Shown piece after piece: positions 1-11,955 of a stretch of DNA of 64,000 nucleotides. The position numbers and the translations under genes were made by a program. How positions within the stretch are numbered: the stretch's first letter is position 1; every line of letters begins with the position of its first letter. The notes beneath the pieces were generated by a model. It searched no databases, was not told the origin of the DNA, and saw only the letters and a list, made by a program, of their open reading frames with translations. Source of the DNA: Pomphorhynchus laevis (taxonomy: Eukaryota > Acanthocephala > Palaeacanthocephala > Echinorhynchida > Pomphorhynchidae); the NCBI GenBank assembly GCA_012934845.2, contig WNNJ02002436.1:1-64000 (forward strand), in the 5' to 3' direction.

Positions 1-361
1 ATTATTGTGTTGATTTATATATTTTACTATTTTCTGCTTGATGTTATTTTTATAGTAACCTAGTTTAAAATATGTATCTATTAAATTATTAAATGATTTT
101 GAAGAAAGCATATTGTTGCAATTCTTAAAATTTCATTATTTAATGTATTATATTTTATATTATATGATATGCATGAATGCTCATGCAAAAATATGTTTCT
201 TGTAAATTTAAATATGTCATCTTTACGATATAAATTAATAGTAGTTTTAGTTAATGTTAATTTAATGTTCATATCTAGATATACACCTTCTTTATCATTA
301 ATATTGGTTTTGCTAAGAATAAGGCTTTCTGGATAAATTTGCTCACTAATTGAATAAAAAT
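1..361 (-). mobile_element. PLE reverse transcriptase 3' fragment 1
   Basis: On the minus strand this encodes the last part of a Penelope-like reverse transcriptase, the same protein as at 57393-57686 and 63532-63873. Recognisable pieces are the TLTKTTINLYRKDD and HEHSCI blocks that follow the RT palm. It is a broken copy cut by the window edge. Two further copies follow in the same orientation, so fragments of one element are stacked here. No endonuclease is visible after the RT end. Confidence 0.8.
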
Positions 362-393
362 TATTAAATTATTTCAATGACCTTAATATACAA

Positions 394-716
394 AGTATAT
401 TATTTATTATCCATCCATAAAAATTTGCCACTTAAGAGTTTAAATTTATTCTTTATATTATTGTGTTGATTTATATATTTTACTATTTTCTGCTTGATGT
501 TATTTTTATAGTAACCTAGTTTAAAATATGTATCTATTAAATTATTTAAGTGATTTTGAAGAAAACCAATATCGTTACATATTGTTGCAATTCTTAAAAT
601 TTCATTATTTAATGTATTATATTTTATATTATATGGTATGCATGAATGCTCATGCAAAAATATGTTTCTTGTAAATTTAAATATGTCATGTTTACGATAT
701 AAATTAATAGTAGTTC
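394..716 (-). mobile_element. PLE reverse transcriptase 3' fragment 2
   Basis: This is a second copy of the same PLE C-terminal segment on the minus strand. It ends in the residues GKFLWMDNK and a stop, the natural end of the PLE protein in this window. It begins just after a short spacer that follows copy 1 and stops abruptly inside the TTINLYRK block, where unrelated AT-rich DNA starts. It is broken. Confidence 0.8.
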
Positions 717-867
717 TACAAACATAAGATCAAGCTTAAATAATTTTTTTTTCAAACATGGATCATTATGAAGTATTTAAAATATAGTATTTATTATGTA
801 TCTGTAATATATATTTTTATAATATTTTGTTAATATATTATTTTCTGTATTTCGGATTTATTCCGCT

Positions 868-1200
868 AATGAATCCATAAAAATTATCCATCCATAAAAA
901 TTTGCCACTTAAGAGTTTAAATTTATTCTTTATATTATTGTGTTGATTTATATATTTTACTATTTTCTGCTTGATGTTATTTTTATAGTAACCTAGTTTA
1001 AAATATGTATCTATTAAATTATTTAAATGATTTTGAAGAAAGCCAATATCATTACATATTGTTGCAATTCTTAAAATTTCATTATTTAATGTATTATATT
1101 TTATATTATATGGTATGCATGAATGCTCATGCAAAAATATGTTTATTGTAAATTTAAATATGTCATCTTTACGATATAAATTAATAGTAGTTTTAGTTAT
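868..1200 (-). mobile_element. PLE reverse transcriptase 3' fragment 3
   Basis: This is the third stacked copy of the PLE C-terminal segment, minus strand, again ending near the WMDN terminus. The open frame extends into non-PLE sequence at both ends. It breaks at almost the same internal point (the TKTTINLYRK block) as copy 2, which suggests that local duplication made the stack rather than three separate insertions. Broken. Confidence 0.75.
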
Positions 1201-1879
1201 AAAGTGGCCCAAGCTTATGTATTGAATAGAATATTGATACATTTACGTATATTATAATACTGAATATTCCATTATGGTAAGTTGGTGTCACTCATTCCAA
1301 GACTTGCAATTAGCAAATGATATTTAGTGTTCATCAGATTTTAGAAGATTAAAATTATTTCGGAGTCGTACCGAATTTTAGCTTTATCCATTGTTTGGTT
1401 GTTTTTATAATTACCAGAATTACAATAAAATTAAAGAAGCTATCGAAATATTGAAAAATATTGTAAAATCAAAAATATTGCGTTGCAATATTTCGGTACC
1501 TATGCGGTCAAAATTATTAATAATCGCCGAGTGGAGCAATCTGATTATCTTTCAAATTTGTTTCGTTTATATTTATATTATCTATTACATTAATTGAAAC
1601 GTTTATATTAATTGAAAGATTTATATTCATACAGAAATGGGCATTTATTAAATTGTCAGAGATCATTTCTTAGATATTGTTTCTACTAATAACTAAGTTT
1701 ATTTAAATCAACGGTTTACCTCTTTAATACGTCTTTCTTAATACTATTTTTTGCCCAATCGCTTTTTTTCGTCAAAATAACATTAAAGTTGTTGATGATG
1801 CCTAGGTAAATTAACTCGTGTCGTATATACAACGCATTCTGTGTAAAGTGTTATTACTGAATGTGTTTTTTGTATTTAG
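1201..1879. other. AT-rich spacer / putative intron
   Basis: I see no supportable gene or repeat here. The last bases form a pyrimidine-rich tract ending in AG at 1878-1879. This is a plausible 3' splice site for the RING exon that follows, so the right part is probably intron. Confidence 0.4.
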
Positions 1880-2058
1880 TTATCGCATCGGCACGTGTGA
1901 AGCCCATATTGTGTAAAATATGCCTGGAGAGGGAGCTCGACTCTGTACTTTTGCCATGTGGACATCTCGTATCCTGTATGAGTTGCCTTCAAACTGTTAA
2001 GGACTGTCCAGTTTGTCGTTGTTCGATAAGTGAAATTAAGAAAGTGTACAACGCGTGA
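1880..2058 (+). CDS. IAP-type RING finger, probable terminal exon
   Basis: This encodes a C-terminal C3HC4 RING. The cysteine/histidine spacing is C-x2-C-x11-C-x-H-x3-C-x2-C-x6-C-x2-C, starting at CKIC and ending at CPVC, then about 12 residues and a stop. That spacing and the LPCGHLVSC core are those of inhibitor-of-apoptosis (BIR-RING) proteins such as XIAP and DIAP1, where the RING is the E3 ubiquitin ligase module at the very C terminus. The reading frame is open upstream only for a few codons, and a TTTTTTGTATTTAG acceptor lies directly before it. I therefore read it as the last exon of a spliced gene, entered in phase 1. No BIR domain is visible upstream in the window. A related RING ligase (for example RNF34-like) or a retro-fragment is possible. 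Confidence 0.65.
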
Positions 2059-2148
2059 CATCTTTCAACTTAAAAATTGTAATTGTGCAGAAATTTACTT
2101 TCAAATTTGTCAGACAGCTCGATCGAGTGAGGTTCATGATTTTTGTGA

Positions 2149-2154
2149 AATAAA
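2149..2154 (+). promoter_or_regulatory. Polyadenylation signal for the RING exon
   Basis: A canonical AATAAA hexamer lies about 90 bases after the RING stop codon, a normal distance for a terminal exon. Confidence 0.5.
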
Positions 2155-2384
2155 TGATTTATGTTTCAAACGATTTCTATATTTAACTCAATAATCGTTT
2201 TGCTTAGTCAATTGTACGAACCGATAAGCAACAATTTTGCTAACGAACGCTAAAGATCAAATGTTAGTTATGTTTCGATGGAAACATAGAAGCGCATTGA
2301 CTTTGTTTACTTTTATTTTTTAAATAACTCAATGTATATTTAGTTAATTTAATTATCGTAACGTAGAAGCAAAAATTATTAATT

Positions 2385-2704
2385 TAAGCAAAAATTAGAT
2401 CAGATTTCACTTCTAAAATTAAGTTAATACATAATTTATAGAAGCAATGATTATTATATAAAATTACTTAACAATCAATTACTTATATGAGATTACTTAA
2501 CAATCAATATTTTTTAAATTGATAATTTATTTGAAAACCACAATTTTAAATTAATTTGCTTAAATTAATAATTATTAATTTAAGCAAAAATTAGATCAGA
2601 TTTCACTTCTAAAATTAAGTTAATACATAATTTATAGAAGCAATGATTATTATATAAAATTACTTAACAATCAATTACTTATATGAGATTACTTAACAAT
2701 CAAC
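2385..2704. repeat. Two-unit direct tandem duplication, period 196 bp
   Basis: A block beginning TAAGCAAAAATTAGATCAG at 2385 recurs almost unchanged at 2581 and includes a repeated ACTTAACAATCAA motif. The units are AT-rich and non-coding. The near identity implies a recent local duplication. Confidence 0.8.
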
Positions 2705-3069
2705 ATTTTTTAAAATAAAAAATTATAATTTTTTATAATAAAAGTAGTTTTATTAAAAACTACTTTTAATTAAAAACTAAAGTAGTTTTATTTTTTTTTA
2801 AATTATAAAAGTAGTTTTAATGTTCATATTAAATTATTAAACTAATGTTCTTAATTATTTTTATATTTTACCTTTTCGTTTAATTATCTTCAGTAAAATT
2901 TATTTTTAATCTATTTCATTTTTAATCTTTTTTAATTTATTTAAAAAAGATTAAAAAGATTAAAAGATTTATTATTTGATAAATGTATTTTACATTTTGT
3001 TCAATGAGACTTTTTGTAAAATTTATTTTTAATAATATCTTAATGATAAATGTATTTTAATGATAAATT
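2705..3069. other. AT-rich spacer
   Basis: Only simple A/T-rich sequence with runs of T and A; nothing codes. Confidence 0.6.
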
Positions 3070-4010
3070 ATAATTTTATCTGCTCTCTGCTCGTGACAAA
3101 GGACTTTGTAGTGTGGTAATATCGCTCGATCTTTCATCTGCATTCGACATTATCGATCACAAAATCATTTTTTCTCGTCTTTCGCTATCACTATGGTTTC
3201 TCTTAGTTCACCTTGGCTTAGTTCTCTTCGTATCTCTCCGATCGATCATTTTCCGTCCATTCTAATTCAATGTGCTCTTGATCTTCTCTCTTGTGGTCTA
3301 CCTCAACGTTCAGCACTTGGCCCTATTCTCTTTACGCTTCTTGGAGATTTATCTTGTATAACTAATAAATTCTGCTTCAGGGTAATGCAGTATGCTGATG
3401 ATATACTTCTTTATTCTCGTTCGTCTCCTCATTCCCTAAGCCAACTTTTCGTATCCGCATCTAATAGTCTTCGTGCTCTATCAGAACATCTAATTTCTTT
3501 GCGCATGTCCCTAAATCCTACCAAATCTAAAGTGTTATGGATTTTTCCCTCGTATTTTCTTAAAAGTTATCCCTCAAAACTCTTCAGTGCCTCATTAACA
3601 CTGTTGTATGTATCCTCTTTCGACTTTGTAAATTCGATCATATCTCTTCCTATTTATCAAAACTTGAATGGTTAAGTATTGAACACCGCGTTTCGTATGC
3701 TTTGTCTAACTTATCGCCTTCTCCGTTGTAATTATCCTTACTTCTATCTGCCAACTCTAAGTGAATCTCGCTCTCTTTCTACTCACCTACGTTCCTGTGA
3801 TTCTCTTCTGCTACACGTACCTCTGCACTCAACCAACTTCGACCGTAGATCTCTACATATTGTTGCTCCTATACTTTGGAATTCCCTACCTGATCACCTG
3901 CGAGCTTAATCCTCACCTCATGTTTCTAAACGAGTAGTTATTGTTTTCAATATGTTTCGCTTTTGTGGGCTTGTAAGCACACAGTCTGTGTTCATTAGCC
4001 ACATTAAAAA
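3070..4010 (+). mobile_element. Non-LTR retrotransposon (LINE A, CR1/Jockey-like), 3' half
   Basis: Translated pieces on the plus strand give RT motif A (VISLDLSSAFDIIDH, about 3115-3160), a degenerate motif B (GLPQRSALGPILF, 3295-3335) and motif C (QYADDILLYSR, 3388-3420). The C-terminal end typical of CR1/Jockey-like LINEs follows (APILWNSLPDHLR, 3865-3905). Several frames are used, so the copy is dead. The sequence after the stop (GTGGGCTTGTAAGCACACAG, 3973-3992) resembles a segment near 7310 and is probably the 3' UTR. A sister copy of the family lies at 5456-6850. Confidence 0.8.
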
Positions 4011-4179
4011 AACTTTCCTTTTTTACTTTAAATTATTTTTAATAATAAATGTTTAAATAAATTTTGGCAATAAAAATTGCCAAAATTATTTATAAAAGTT
4101 AAATATATATATATTAGATCAAAATTACAGAAGAGTAACGAATGGATTTCATTTTTGGTCAGAAATAGCACACACAAAA

Positions 4180-4475
4180 GGCATTTTACATGGAGACGGT
4201 CTAAGCCCTCTGCTATTCAACCATATCTGACCTACCAAGCAAACTCACTGACAGTGACGAGGTTTCTTTAATTATGTACGTAGATGACTTGCCATAGTTT
4301 CCGCAAATATACAACAACCTCAAAGTGATTTATACAATTTGGCTAGATACTGTAAGAATAATGAATTGAAGGTAAATACAGAGAAGACACAGATTATTAA
4401 ATTTAGAAAAGGTGGATATTCTGACATTCAATTTATTCGATAAAAAGGTTCAATTCTATATTTCTATAGCTGCTG
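4180..4475 (+). mobile_element. Non-LTR RT fragment (LINE B)
   Basis: In shifting frames the plus strand shows HGDGLSPLLFN (motif B), then a YVDDL motif C, then YCKNNELKVNTEKTQI with FRKGG, the typical LINE palm/thumb segment. It differs from the adjacent LINE A. Only about 300 bp is recognisable, and the copy is broken. Confidence 0.65.
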
Positions 4476-4728
4476 CTATCGTACAACATTAAAAACTTAA
4501 AAAAACATGTACAAGAAACTATCACATCAAATGAATTGTACAAACGTATTTTGCACAAAGTAAATCAAAATTCAAGCCACAGAAAAAAACTAAGCCACAA
4601 TATAAAACTGAAACAAATCAAACAAATATAACTTATTAAGTTCAATTAACTATAAAAATATATAAAACAATAAATTTAATAAGATATTTTTAAAAAAAAT
4701 CTGCTTTATTATTAGACATCACGTTATT

Positions 4729-4985
4729 TTATTTTATAAAATTAGCCTGCTGTATAATGCGAAAGATAATCATTTTACATGATAAAATAGAGGCTTTGTC
4801 AAAATTAACATTATGTTCTAAATTTAATACATGATGTGTTAAAGCACCCACCATATTACCACGTTTCATGTTACATTTATGTTGTGAGATACGCTTTTCA
4901 ATCCCTGTTGAGTTTGCCGATATGAGAGGCGAAACAGTTATCACATGGTATCTTATAAACAGCAGATGAATTATTAAATTTGGTT
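4729..4985 (-). mobile_element. GIY-YIG endonuclease relic of a Penelope-like element
   Basis: The minus strand encodes VYKIPCDNCFASHIGK in one frame, then RISQHKCNMKRGNMVGAL and THHVLNLEHNVNF in the next. This matches the pattern VYKIPC-NC-YIG-TGR-LKTR-QHK-HV-H of the GIY-YIG endonuclease found in PLEs. The conserved YIG is changed to HIG here. The domain differs from the PLE block at 41-58 kb and probably comes from another PLE subfamily with a C-terminal endonuclease. Broken. Confidence 0.65.
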
Positions 4986-5455
4986 TTAATTTGAAAAAAT
5001 ATATGAATATATAAATATATTCATTATATGCTTCAAAAATGTAATTTTATACTCAAATATCTCATAGGATATTCCGTGCATCTGTTGTGGGGTTCGTAAT
5101 CTGACGCCATAACTGTACGGTATGTATTGCATATACACGCAGAATCGGAAAGCTTAGATTTCTTTACGTTTTCAAAAACATCATTATAACACGAATAAGT
5201 CAAACGTTAACTGTTTTAATTCCAATCACTTCCTTTGGTATGATCATATATTCAAGAAGTTTGTTAGTTGAAATAATAGTTAGTTACATGCTTGATTAGG
5301 ATTTTGTGCTTTTAAAAATCGAAAAATATCTTAGTAGATGCATCTCTATTGCTTAATTAATGCATCTCTTTTAATTACGAGAGAGATTATCATTCTTTGG
5401 TAGCTTTGTATACGAGTTTGTCTCGTTTGCGGTCGATATTCTCGGTCTTCCCGTG
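4986..5455. other. Spacer without recognisable content
   Basis: No gene, repeat or terminal inverted repeat could be supported. Confidence 0.5.
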
Positions 5456-6850
5456 AATATGGAATGGAGTTAATAAGCGTCCTCGGGAATCAATTAGGAG
5501 AGACGACTCAAAATCTGCGTGCTCTCCTACAATATCATATTCCTCTACTCACGATCTCGCATTTCTTTCCGACTCTGAACTCACATCCACATTCGATATT
5601 CTCTTACCAATCAAGCCTCACTCTCACCGTCGCTTTCATCGTTCCCCGTAGTTTGGTATCTAATGCCTACTCTCAAAACGTCGACTCTAAAATGATTTTC
5701 GAGCCTATCACTGCTCTCAGAAGTGATATCCACTCGCTCACTCCGTCTCTTGGTGATTCTTATCTTGATCTTTGCCGGTCTCATATCAAGCTACTTCGTA
5801 CTAAATGCAACTCCTTCTGGCAGCATAAAATCATCACTTCATTCAACTCTCAGTTATTTTGACATACTTTTAACCCAATCCTTGCTAGCTCCTCTTTGTC
5901 TTGCAACATCAATCCTCATGATTATTCGATATTTCTCTAGACCAAAGTATCTACGTTGCTCTCTCACACCCCGTCTCCATCCATCCTACCCTTCCTCGCA
6001 TCGCATCATCCTCTAGGAACTCTTTTATCTTATCCCCGTTTCACCTGCTGAAGTCTCATGTGTCTTTATGTCCTTGCCCAACCTAATATCACCTGCCGAT
6101 CCCCTGCCTACCCCCATACTTAAATCCATATGCGCATCTATATCCCCTTTCCTCACCATCTTACTTAGCTCGTCCATATGCAGTCGTATGTTTTCTTTAC
6201 ACAGGAAATCCTCATCGTTCGTACCCTCCTTAAGAAACGATCGCTCGACCACTCCGTCCTTCTAGCTATCGCCCCATTTCACTACTCCCTACTCTTTCTA
6301 AGCTCTTAGAACGCCTCATCTTAATACAGATCAACGCTTATCTCTCTTCATCCAATCTGTATCTCTTTCTCCAATTCGCTTTCCGCTCTAATCATTCCAC
6401 CTAAATAGCCTGCATGAAAGTTAACCACCTAATCATTTCACATGACAAGGCTCTATGAAGTGTTCTCATCTCCCTCGACTTTTCCTCGGCCTTCGACATC
6501 GTCGACCACTCTATCCTAATTTCTCGCCTTCATTATGATTATAAGTTTTCTTCCTCCTTTGTAGCATGGTTTACCTCATATCAATCCGACCATTCCTTTC
6601 GTATCTGTTCTAATTCATCATCCCCTTTCATCCCTATTTTCTGAGGGGTCCCACAAGGTTCAGTCTTAGGACCCCTCCTTTTCTCTTATATATGCTCATG
6701 CACTCGCCCATCGCATACACCATATCGGTATTTCTGCCTCCAACTGTATTTCTTCTATATACAAACGTATTTCCCATCTTTATCTCGTTCTAAAGCCTGA
6801 CAAGTCCAAAATAATCAACGGATCCTCCCCCGTCAGCCTAGCATATTTCC
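5456..6850 (+). mobile_element. Non-LTR retrotransposon (LINE A), second copy
   Basis: Reading across frames, the plus strand shows the RT entry motif YRPISLLPTLSKLLERLI (about 6263-6320) and FRSNHST. Motif A follows (LISLDFSSAFDIVDHSIL, about 6468-6520), then motif B (GVPQGSVLGPLLFS, about 6645-6690). The upstream part (5464-5862) fits the poorly conserved endonuclease-RT linker. Many frame changes make it clearly dead. It is more complete at its 5' side than the copy at 3070-4010, and both carry the same motif A neighbourhood. Confidence 0.75.
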
Positions 6851-6879
6851 TTGTGCCGTTAGTAGTCAGGGTGTATGGA

Positions 6880-7015
6880 ATTAGGAGTCATGAAGAAATA
6901 ATTCTGTAGCTGGTTTTCAATGTGAAAGTCACCTTGTGTGACCTAGCAACTATGCAATAGATAATTAAGCATCAATCACTAGTCCCGATTGCAATCGATC
7001 TTCATGATCTTATAC
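6880..7015. repeat. Dispersed repeat, copy 1 (partner 29230-29365)
   Basis: The segment around CACCTTGTGTGACCTAGCAA and the following CAGTCCCGATT-CAATCGATCTT-ATGATCT is shared with 29230-29365, with a few substitutions. It is non-coding. The second copy directly precedes the tandem ribozyme-like units, so this may be a detached piece of that element family. Confidence 0.7.
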
Positions 7016-7189
7016 TAAACAATCTATGATAAGCATACCAGAGCGCATCTCGAAAAATGCAGTTTCCGGAGATAATGATGGAAGGTTTCATATGTTTAGG
7101 GTAATCTGATAATTCTGGATTCGTAGTTTAGAAGTCAAGAGCGCAAGCCAAGTATGGAGAGCAACATCTCGAATCTTGGATAAGTCAAA

Positions 7190-7345
7190 TTTCAAAAGTA
7201 GAAGAGTTGGTAGTCAGCCTTCGACGTCTGCCTCGTTTCATCTTTAATCACATTCAAATACCTCCTCCGTACCCACCTTCTCGACACATGACTTAGATTT
7301 TTGTTTTTCTTTGTGGCCACGTAAGCGTGAGCCAGCACGCATTTG
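7190..7345 (+). mobile_element. Probable LINE A 3' tail
   Basis: A short stretch including GTGGCCACGTAAGCGTGAGC resembles the sequence just after the LINE A stop at 3965-4005 (GTGGGCTTGTAAGCACACAG). I take it as the 3' UTR of the 5456-6850 copy, separated by an inserted dispersed repeat. Weak evidence. Confidence 0.35.
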
Positions 7346-8300
7346 CCACACAAATATAAATCTTATTAATATTTTCTATTCTATCGTCTTCTTGTTTCTG
7401 AACGTATTCGACTTCTTAATTGTGTTCAGTCATTCTAAAGTAAAATCCACTCCCAATTATTGCGGAAGGCTAAGTGCTTTAGTTTGATGTTCTCAACATC
7501 ATAACATTAACATCAGAGGGCGGATCACATTCACTATGAACAGACGAAGATATGCTAGACGATTTACTAACTGTGTTTCCATCTCTTTATATTTCTGATT
7601 CAATATTTGATCCAACCAACCACAAACTCAGCTCTTTTAAATCTGTACAGGGACATCTATTCGAAGTTCAAGTTATAAAGCAATCCACAGAAGCAAAATA
7701 GCTTCAAATGCTTTTGTTTAGTGAAATACCGCCGAATTACCGCTTGGTAAATATGCTGCGATTTTTATTGACAGAGACTGTAAGTTTTACAGTCTTTACT
7801 GTAAGTTTTATAGATGCACAATATATTTTTTAGCTGACAATTGTCAAAAAAATAATACTTTTGGTTAACACAGAAACTGATAATAAATAAATGTTTTGAT
7901 AAATGTTTTATAATATACAATATTATAAATTGATTGTTCACCCATTTTTAAATTCTATTTAAAAATGATAAAATAAGAAATTTAACAAAAAACTCAGAAA
8001 CCAATGAGTGAGCAGTCAATTTATGATATTATTTGTTTCAGTGTTTAATTTTTTAGCAAAAAGGAGCACATCTAGTTGTTTGATCTACTGCGCTGTGTTA
8101 AACATGAATTATGAAAATAATTTTGAACACCTTGATTTGCTGCGTCGTAACTAATTATATATTTGATTTTGTTGTAAATTTTTCATAATTTTATCATAAG
8201 ATTGATAGCAGTTAGCTATCGAAAATTTGACTTTTAATAAAGTCAAATATATAAGTAAGTCAGTAAGTCAATACATATTCTTAAATTCTGCTTTATGTAT
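7346..8300. other. Spacer
   Basis: AT-rich with short self-repeats (for example CTGTAAGTTTTA twice near 7788-7810). An imperfect inverted repeat of the type TTATAAATTGATTGTTC/GTCAATTTATGATA spans about 7920-8030. No gene supported. Confidence 0.4.
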
Positions 8301-8309
8301 TGTTTATCT

Positions 8310-8640
8310 TCTAAATAGCAGAAGGATCATACCCTGCGAGAACACACCAATGCGATACCTTGCGATTGATCCACCCAGTGTCTGTCACACACCTAGTGTC
8401 CGAACGCGATGCACGATGGTTGATACTCTCGACAAAAATGTGCTTAAGAAATCTTTGTATTTTCTCGTAAGGACGTCCTTTTAAAAATAATATAATTTCC
8501 GGAATGGCCCAGGTACACCATAAGCGCACCTACAATTTTCTCTTGAGGATTGACGATGGGTCTGTTTCAGGACCCAACTTGCTCTCTTCAGGACATAGTT
8601 GAATCTTTTCAAGTCAAATTCGGCAGCCTAGTTCAATGAG
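8310..8640 (-). mobile_element. APE-type LINE (LINE D) C-terminal fragment
   Basis: The minus strand reads RLWCTWAIPEIILFLKGRPY and QRFLKHIFVESI, matching the LINE D C terminus at 31136-31240 (RLWGTWAISGLVFFSRGH, RLRFLKLFVSRL) and at 16690-16790. It is a short 5'-truncated, broken relic of the family whose main copies lie at 10.9-16.9 kb. Confidence 0.65.
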
Positions 8641-9600
8641 GTAGTAAAACCCAAGTGTGTTAATTGATGTGTTAAGGAAGAGAGGTTTGATTTATCATAA
8701 TGGAGGAATATTGCCATTCTCTATATTTTTCCTAGTTGCAGGTGTGCCTGGAAATACCGATCTGCGTCTTGCATGGATTTAAGAGGTTTAAGGACTAATG
8801 GACCAATTATTTGTGATTTTAACCACAAACTCATCTTCCTTCAATGTACTATAAATATTATAACATTTCGATAATTTGTTTCGAAAATCAATTAATCAGA
8901 TCAGTTAACTGAGTCTAAGTATTTTATACTACTTATAAACTAAAAATTAATGCTAAATAAAATATAAATAATTAAATAACAAATATTAAAAACTATATTA
9001 GTAATCAATATATGAGTCAGTAATCAATATCCGATGATTACTGACTAATTACATCTACATACATCTAAGTGAATGTACAGAGTGTAAGCGTTTAAGATGT
9101 GAGACATTCTCCGACATTAATCAACGTCAACAATATACAATCAATATTTTTGGTCTAAAAAATATATTTGCATTGAAAAAATCTGACCGATAAAAATATA
9201 AAAGAGATAAGACTATCGACTACTTTGTTTAAATAAATTATACTTACACAACGTTTAACGATTGACAATGATCAGCAAACATCAACGATACAAGATTAAG
9301 TCACCTGAATAATTAATACCTGATTATAAGGAATTAAAGAAAGCCTTAAATACGCTAGCACGTTGAAAATTTCTGAATTACAATTACAAAATTACAAGAA
9401 TCATGGCTAAAAGCAAAAAATGAAAGACAACCAGCTAACTGCAGATGAATCCAGTTAGTCGATTTCGAGAAATGATCTATTCGAACGTCATGAAGTAGCA
9501 CGCGATTCGAGTAAGTGTGGCGTTTGGACGGTTGTTGTAGTATCATCTGCAACTTCAAAAAATATTCTGACAAGGACAGATCGGCACATTCCAGCTTTTC
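8641..9600. other. AT-rich spacer with a PLE terminal-repeat remnant
   Basis: At 8893-8932 the phrase CAGTTAACTGAGTCTAAGTA followed by TTTTATAC is the minus-strand version of the PLE pLTR motif GTAGACTCAGTTA. Otherwise nothing is recognisable. Confidence 0.45.
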
Positions 9601-10858
9601 GGCTAAACTGTTTTTCCATTCTTATCACCCTCCCTTACTTCATTCACGTATGCCCACCACATACTCCTTACTATTCTGCTGATAGTAAACGTAACGCGAT
9701 TGTCGCATCATTTTGAAAAATACACCTCTTTCTAATTCTTATCAAGTACAATTTAAACGCTAAGTACAATGTTGAGTACAATGTCAATGCTAACGCCTTT
9801 CGCTTCATTCTTAAATTCTAACTCCTGCAAACAACCCCTAACTTTTTAATGAAATCGAATTCTCATCTCCTTTTCGTTTAAGATATCTATCCAGTGATAC
9901 CACCTACCCTCCTCTACTTAAGGTTGTTTTAAAGATCGCTTCTAAGCCTCATCCATTTTGTCCAGACGTTTTGTACTATTTTTTACCTCTATCTATGTAA
10001 TGTTTACTGATCGTTTCCTATCCGGCATTATCAACCTCGCATCTGATCATAATAAAACATTTACTTGTGCACGTAACGGTGAATATTCCCTAGCAATCAA
10101 ACGGATTGATGGAAATTTTCGTGTCATCCGACTCACCTAAAATTCGATGAAGACCACTTCACCTCCTCATATTATTCTCTGACTTCCTCTCCATTCAATT
10201 TCGGTCTCCTTCACATCTGCTCCATCACGAATAAAGTAGACTCTGTACTTTATATATTATTACAACAGTATTTGGATCTGCTTTATCTAACTGAATCTTG
10301 ACATCTTGTTAGTAGTGACATCTCGGTTCGACGACTACGACCTTTCGATTATTCTATCATCAAAAAGGCCCGTTCTCGATCATCTGACAATGTTTCAACA
10401 AGTAATCATGTACTGCTCGATATCAACAATCCTTTGGACCGTCCTTAGCTTCTTCATCCAAAAAAACTCATCACCGCTTTTTACGATTGTAACTATTATA
10501 TCATATATTCGCTAAACACTCCTACCCGACTCACATTCTTGGTGGTGTTCTTGATTTAATTGCTGTTCCAAGTAGCCTTTTCAATCTGCTTTCCCATCTC
10601 ACCATTCAACTGAGTTGTCTTGCAACAAAGTTTTCTCTGACTTAAATCTTGATCGTGATAAGACACTCTGATAGGAAACCCGCCATGCATATCCTTTTTT
10701 GCCTTCGCCGTTTGAAACACATTTCATCTTGCCTCTCCAAGCTCATCTGCTTAATTACGGAAAACCGCATTCTATTCCGTATCATTTGTATCACTTTCGA
10801 CTATATTCTTCAAACTTACCTTCTTATCTGCATATTTCTACATTTACTGAGGAGTTAA
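9601..10858. other. Pyrimidine-rich spacer, possibly degraded LINE
   Basis: The plus strand has the C/T-rich codon texture of the LINE A copies, and short open frames exist (for example 10306-10515 and 10649-10858). I found no RT or endonuclease motif, so no gene is called. Confidence 0.3.
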
Positions 10859-11955
10859 GACCATAATTATGTAGGGATAGTGACTTATTTTAAAATATTA
10901 TCAAGACATATTTTACTAATCCAACCCAAGGCTCTATCCTTCCAACAGACAAACTTCTCCTTCTTGAATATCTTCCAGAAGGAAAACTGGGCTGGGTAAG
11001 GGAAGCAATGCTTGCCCTATTCTTGCCCAGTTAGAACCTATACCTAGAGCTCCAATATTCTTTCGAGAAAGCTTGTCTGGCAGAAGCAGAGAGGTTGAGA
11101 AGACGGATCGTGTATGCTAACGTATTGAGTTTTGTCGGAGTGCGACTTTGGATAGCTTTCTTGTTGGATAGCTTTCTTTCAAACAGCTATCCAACGCATC
11201 GGCGGGAAGCGTTGGATAGCTGCCTGAAAGAAAGCCACTCTGACAGGATCAAATTGGAATCTTTTTCGAAGCAGCGTATCTTCTCCAGCGAATCAAGTCA
11301 TGAGAGGTGGACAGATGTTGTCGCGACTGATCCGTACAGTGGGGTTTCAACAACCACCTCTCATAGAGCAGTAATATGTCGATGAGAGAATTTGTTGATG
11401 TTCAATGAAAAGTAGGGGACGGTGGTTTATGAATAGGATAATTGTTCCTGGCTATGCGGAGTATTGCATTAATCCAACGACCAGTTATGTCGCTGAAATT
11501 ACCAAGAACCATGTCATAACCGCTATCTATAATCCTATCCAGGAGGGCACGGTTCTTGTGAATCTCACCTGGACGGATGTAGTCATTGGCTGGACTGAGG
11601 CGTTTACCTTTCTTACAAAGTGGCATAACTAAACAAGACAGGGCTGGACAAGAATAGTTGAGTAGAAGAGAAGATCTTAAGGAGCATTTAACTAATATTA
11701 AATGACCTTGAGATGAAGATGAGTGAGTCGGGATTATGTACGGAGTATAGTGTGAGCAAATGTGCTTAGGGATAAATCAAGTATTGTCCTGTGGATGACG
11801 GATAAACCGCGTCTCTTGAAGGACTATAACATCTGCATATCTACCAGATAGAAGTCCAAGGGCAGAAGCTCCTTCCGAATTCCACTAAAGGATATTCAGT
11901 GAAAACGTCTCACGAGTACTCTGCATTGTGTTAGATTAGCTGGGTGGCATTGTCT
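10859..11955. repeat. Left arm of a 1,097-bp inverted repeat
   Basis: This arm is the reverse complement of 14487-15583, base for base in length and with only about a dozen substitutions that I could spot. It carries the 5' part of LINE D ORF2 on the minus strand (endonuclease segment 11402-11626, where the DFND of the right arm reads NFSD). The homology continues inward with much lower identity. Confidence 0.9.

Noticed and set aside
9355-10858. Several short frames in the C/T-rich region as LINE or host exons.
   Set aside because: The texture resembles LINE coding DNA, but no RT or endonuclease motif could be found on either strand.
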